Origin: Dasypus novemcinctus
Taxonomy: Eukaryota > Chordata > Mammalia > Cingulata > Dasypodidae
NCBI RefSeq assembly: GCF_030445035.2
Contig: NC_080694.1
Coordinates: 69,145,147-69,209,146, forward strand
DNA: 64,000 nt
Reading direction: 5' to 3'
Both the position numbers and the translations under genes were made by a program. Shown one piece after another: positions 63,533-64,000 of this stretch. Positions within the stretch are counted from its first letter, which is position 1; the number at the start of each line of letters is the position of its first letter. The notes below the pieces were generated by a model, which saw nothing but the letters and a program-made list of their open reading frames with translations, was not told the origin of the DNA and made no database searches.

Positions 63533-64000
63533 CGAGTCTCTTGAGTATACACCAACCCCAGTGCCAGCCACAGTACAGTAAATGACACAAGAGGCATGTG
63601 TAGAAAGGTCACAACTGGGTCAAACTCCATCACACTCAGGAACACAAATCCCAAAGTAGGGCACACTGACAAGTCACTGAACTCCAGAGCCTTCTGCTAT
63701 GACTGTAGAATCTGGGTGTCTCCATAGCCTTCAGGAGCACCAGTACCTGGGGCTGTATCTAGTTTGGCTGTTTCTGAGATCATGGTGAGCTGTGCATAAG
63801 TGTGACCCCCTCTGATGACCTCCCTATTCTTTTTAAGACTCTTAGACATATAAACTCATTTGTCATTACCATACAAACTCTTAGCAATATAAATCATTAA
63901 CTCCTAGCCACATAAACCACAAAGTCTTAGCTATATAAACTCATTTGTCAAATCTCTGGACTGGCCATGTGCCAGCTGGGTCCTGAGCCACAGCGGGGTT
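63533..64000 (-). mobile_element. Retroposon X, internal part, runs off the window
   Basis: The plus strand 'gagtatacaccaaccccagt', 'aggcatgtgtagaaaggtca' and 'aggaacacaaatcccaaagt' match the reverse complement of the 11.9-12.2 kb copy. The sense strand is minus. No A tail is seen at its left end, so its 3' part is missing. It has local duplications of 'taaactcatttgtca' near 63,850 and 63,930. Confidence 0.6.

Overview
This is vertebrate nuclear DNA from a placental mammal, most likely a xenarthran and probably an armadillo (Dasypus). The main evidence is several tRNA-derived SINEs of the armadillo DAS type (head like 'gaagcggacttggcccagtgg', B box 'ggttcaaaccc', A-rich tail, intact target-site duplications). 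The window also holds many copies of a retroposon family that I know only from xenarthran sequence; I call it 'X' here. No bacterial, phage or CRISPR content is present.

The one clear host protein gene is an MHC class I heavy chain on the minus strand (about 36.9-39.6 kb). Exons 1-4 and 6-8 are open, with canonical sizes (64, 270, 276, 276, 33 and 48 bp, then a short exon 8) and good splice sites. The promoter carries kB, ISRE, CCAAT and TATA elements. The transmembrane exon 5 and most of intron 4 are missing. Splicing exon 4 to exon 6 keeps the frame, so the gene predicts a class I chain of about 323 residues with no membrane anchor.

Layout. 0-1 kb: a retroposon end and an LTR-like repeat. 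1.0-8.2 kb: a very large diverged minisatellite with a 78-bp unit, internal higher-order duplications and one DAS SINE. 8.2-14.8 kb: nested X copies, L1 3' and 5' fragments and a DAS SINE. 14.8-18.3 kb: AT-rich DNA and a probable broken retrocopy of a coiled-coil gene. 18.3-32.8 kb: an X copy, then an old antisense L1 split by a decayed class I (gamma-type) ERV (ERV-A, 19,956-29,085), an LTR-like element and an RPS14 processed pseudogene. 33-36.9 kb: mostly unassigned sequence with an L2 fragment. 36.9-39.6 kb: MHC class I. 40-49 kb: assorted SINE, L1, MLT1-like and hAT remnants and a GC-rich stretch at 44.7-46.2 kb. 49.3-58.6 kb: a much younger, nearly complete provirus (ERV-B) sitting inside a Tigger1 DNA transposon. 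58.6-64 kb: L1, X and LTR-like remnants.

ERV-B has two 481-bp LTRs differing at about 15 positions by hand count (about 3%), 6-bp flanking duplications, a tRNA-Lys(1,2)-type primer binding site, and gag, pro and pol in successive -1 frames. Its env has gammaretrovirus-like features, so the overall plan is type D-like. Active-site motifs of protease, RT, RNase H and integrase are visible. The reading frames are broken, mostly at homopolymer runs, and gag is split by a complete 1,465-bp X retroposon with a 14-bp target-site duplication. X therefore jumped after ERV-B integrated.

All assignments come from reading the sequence and from recall of family features. No database search was possible.
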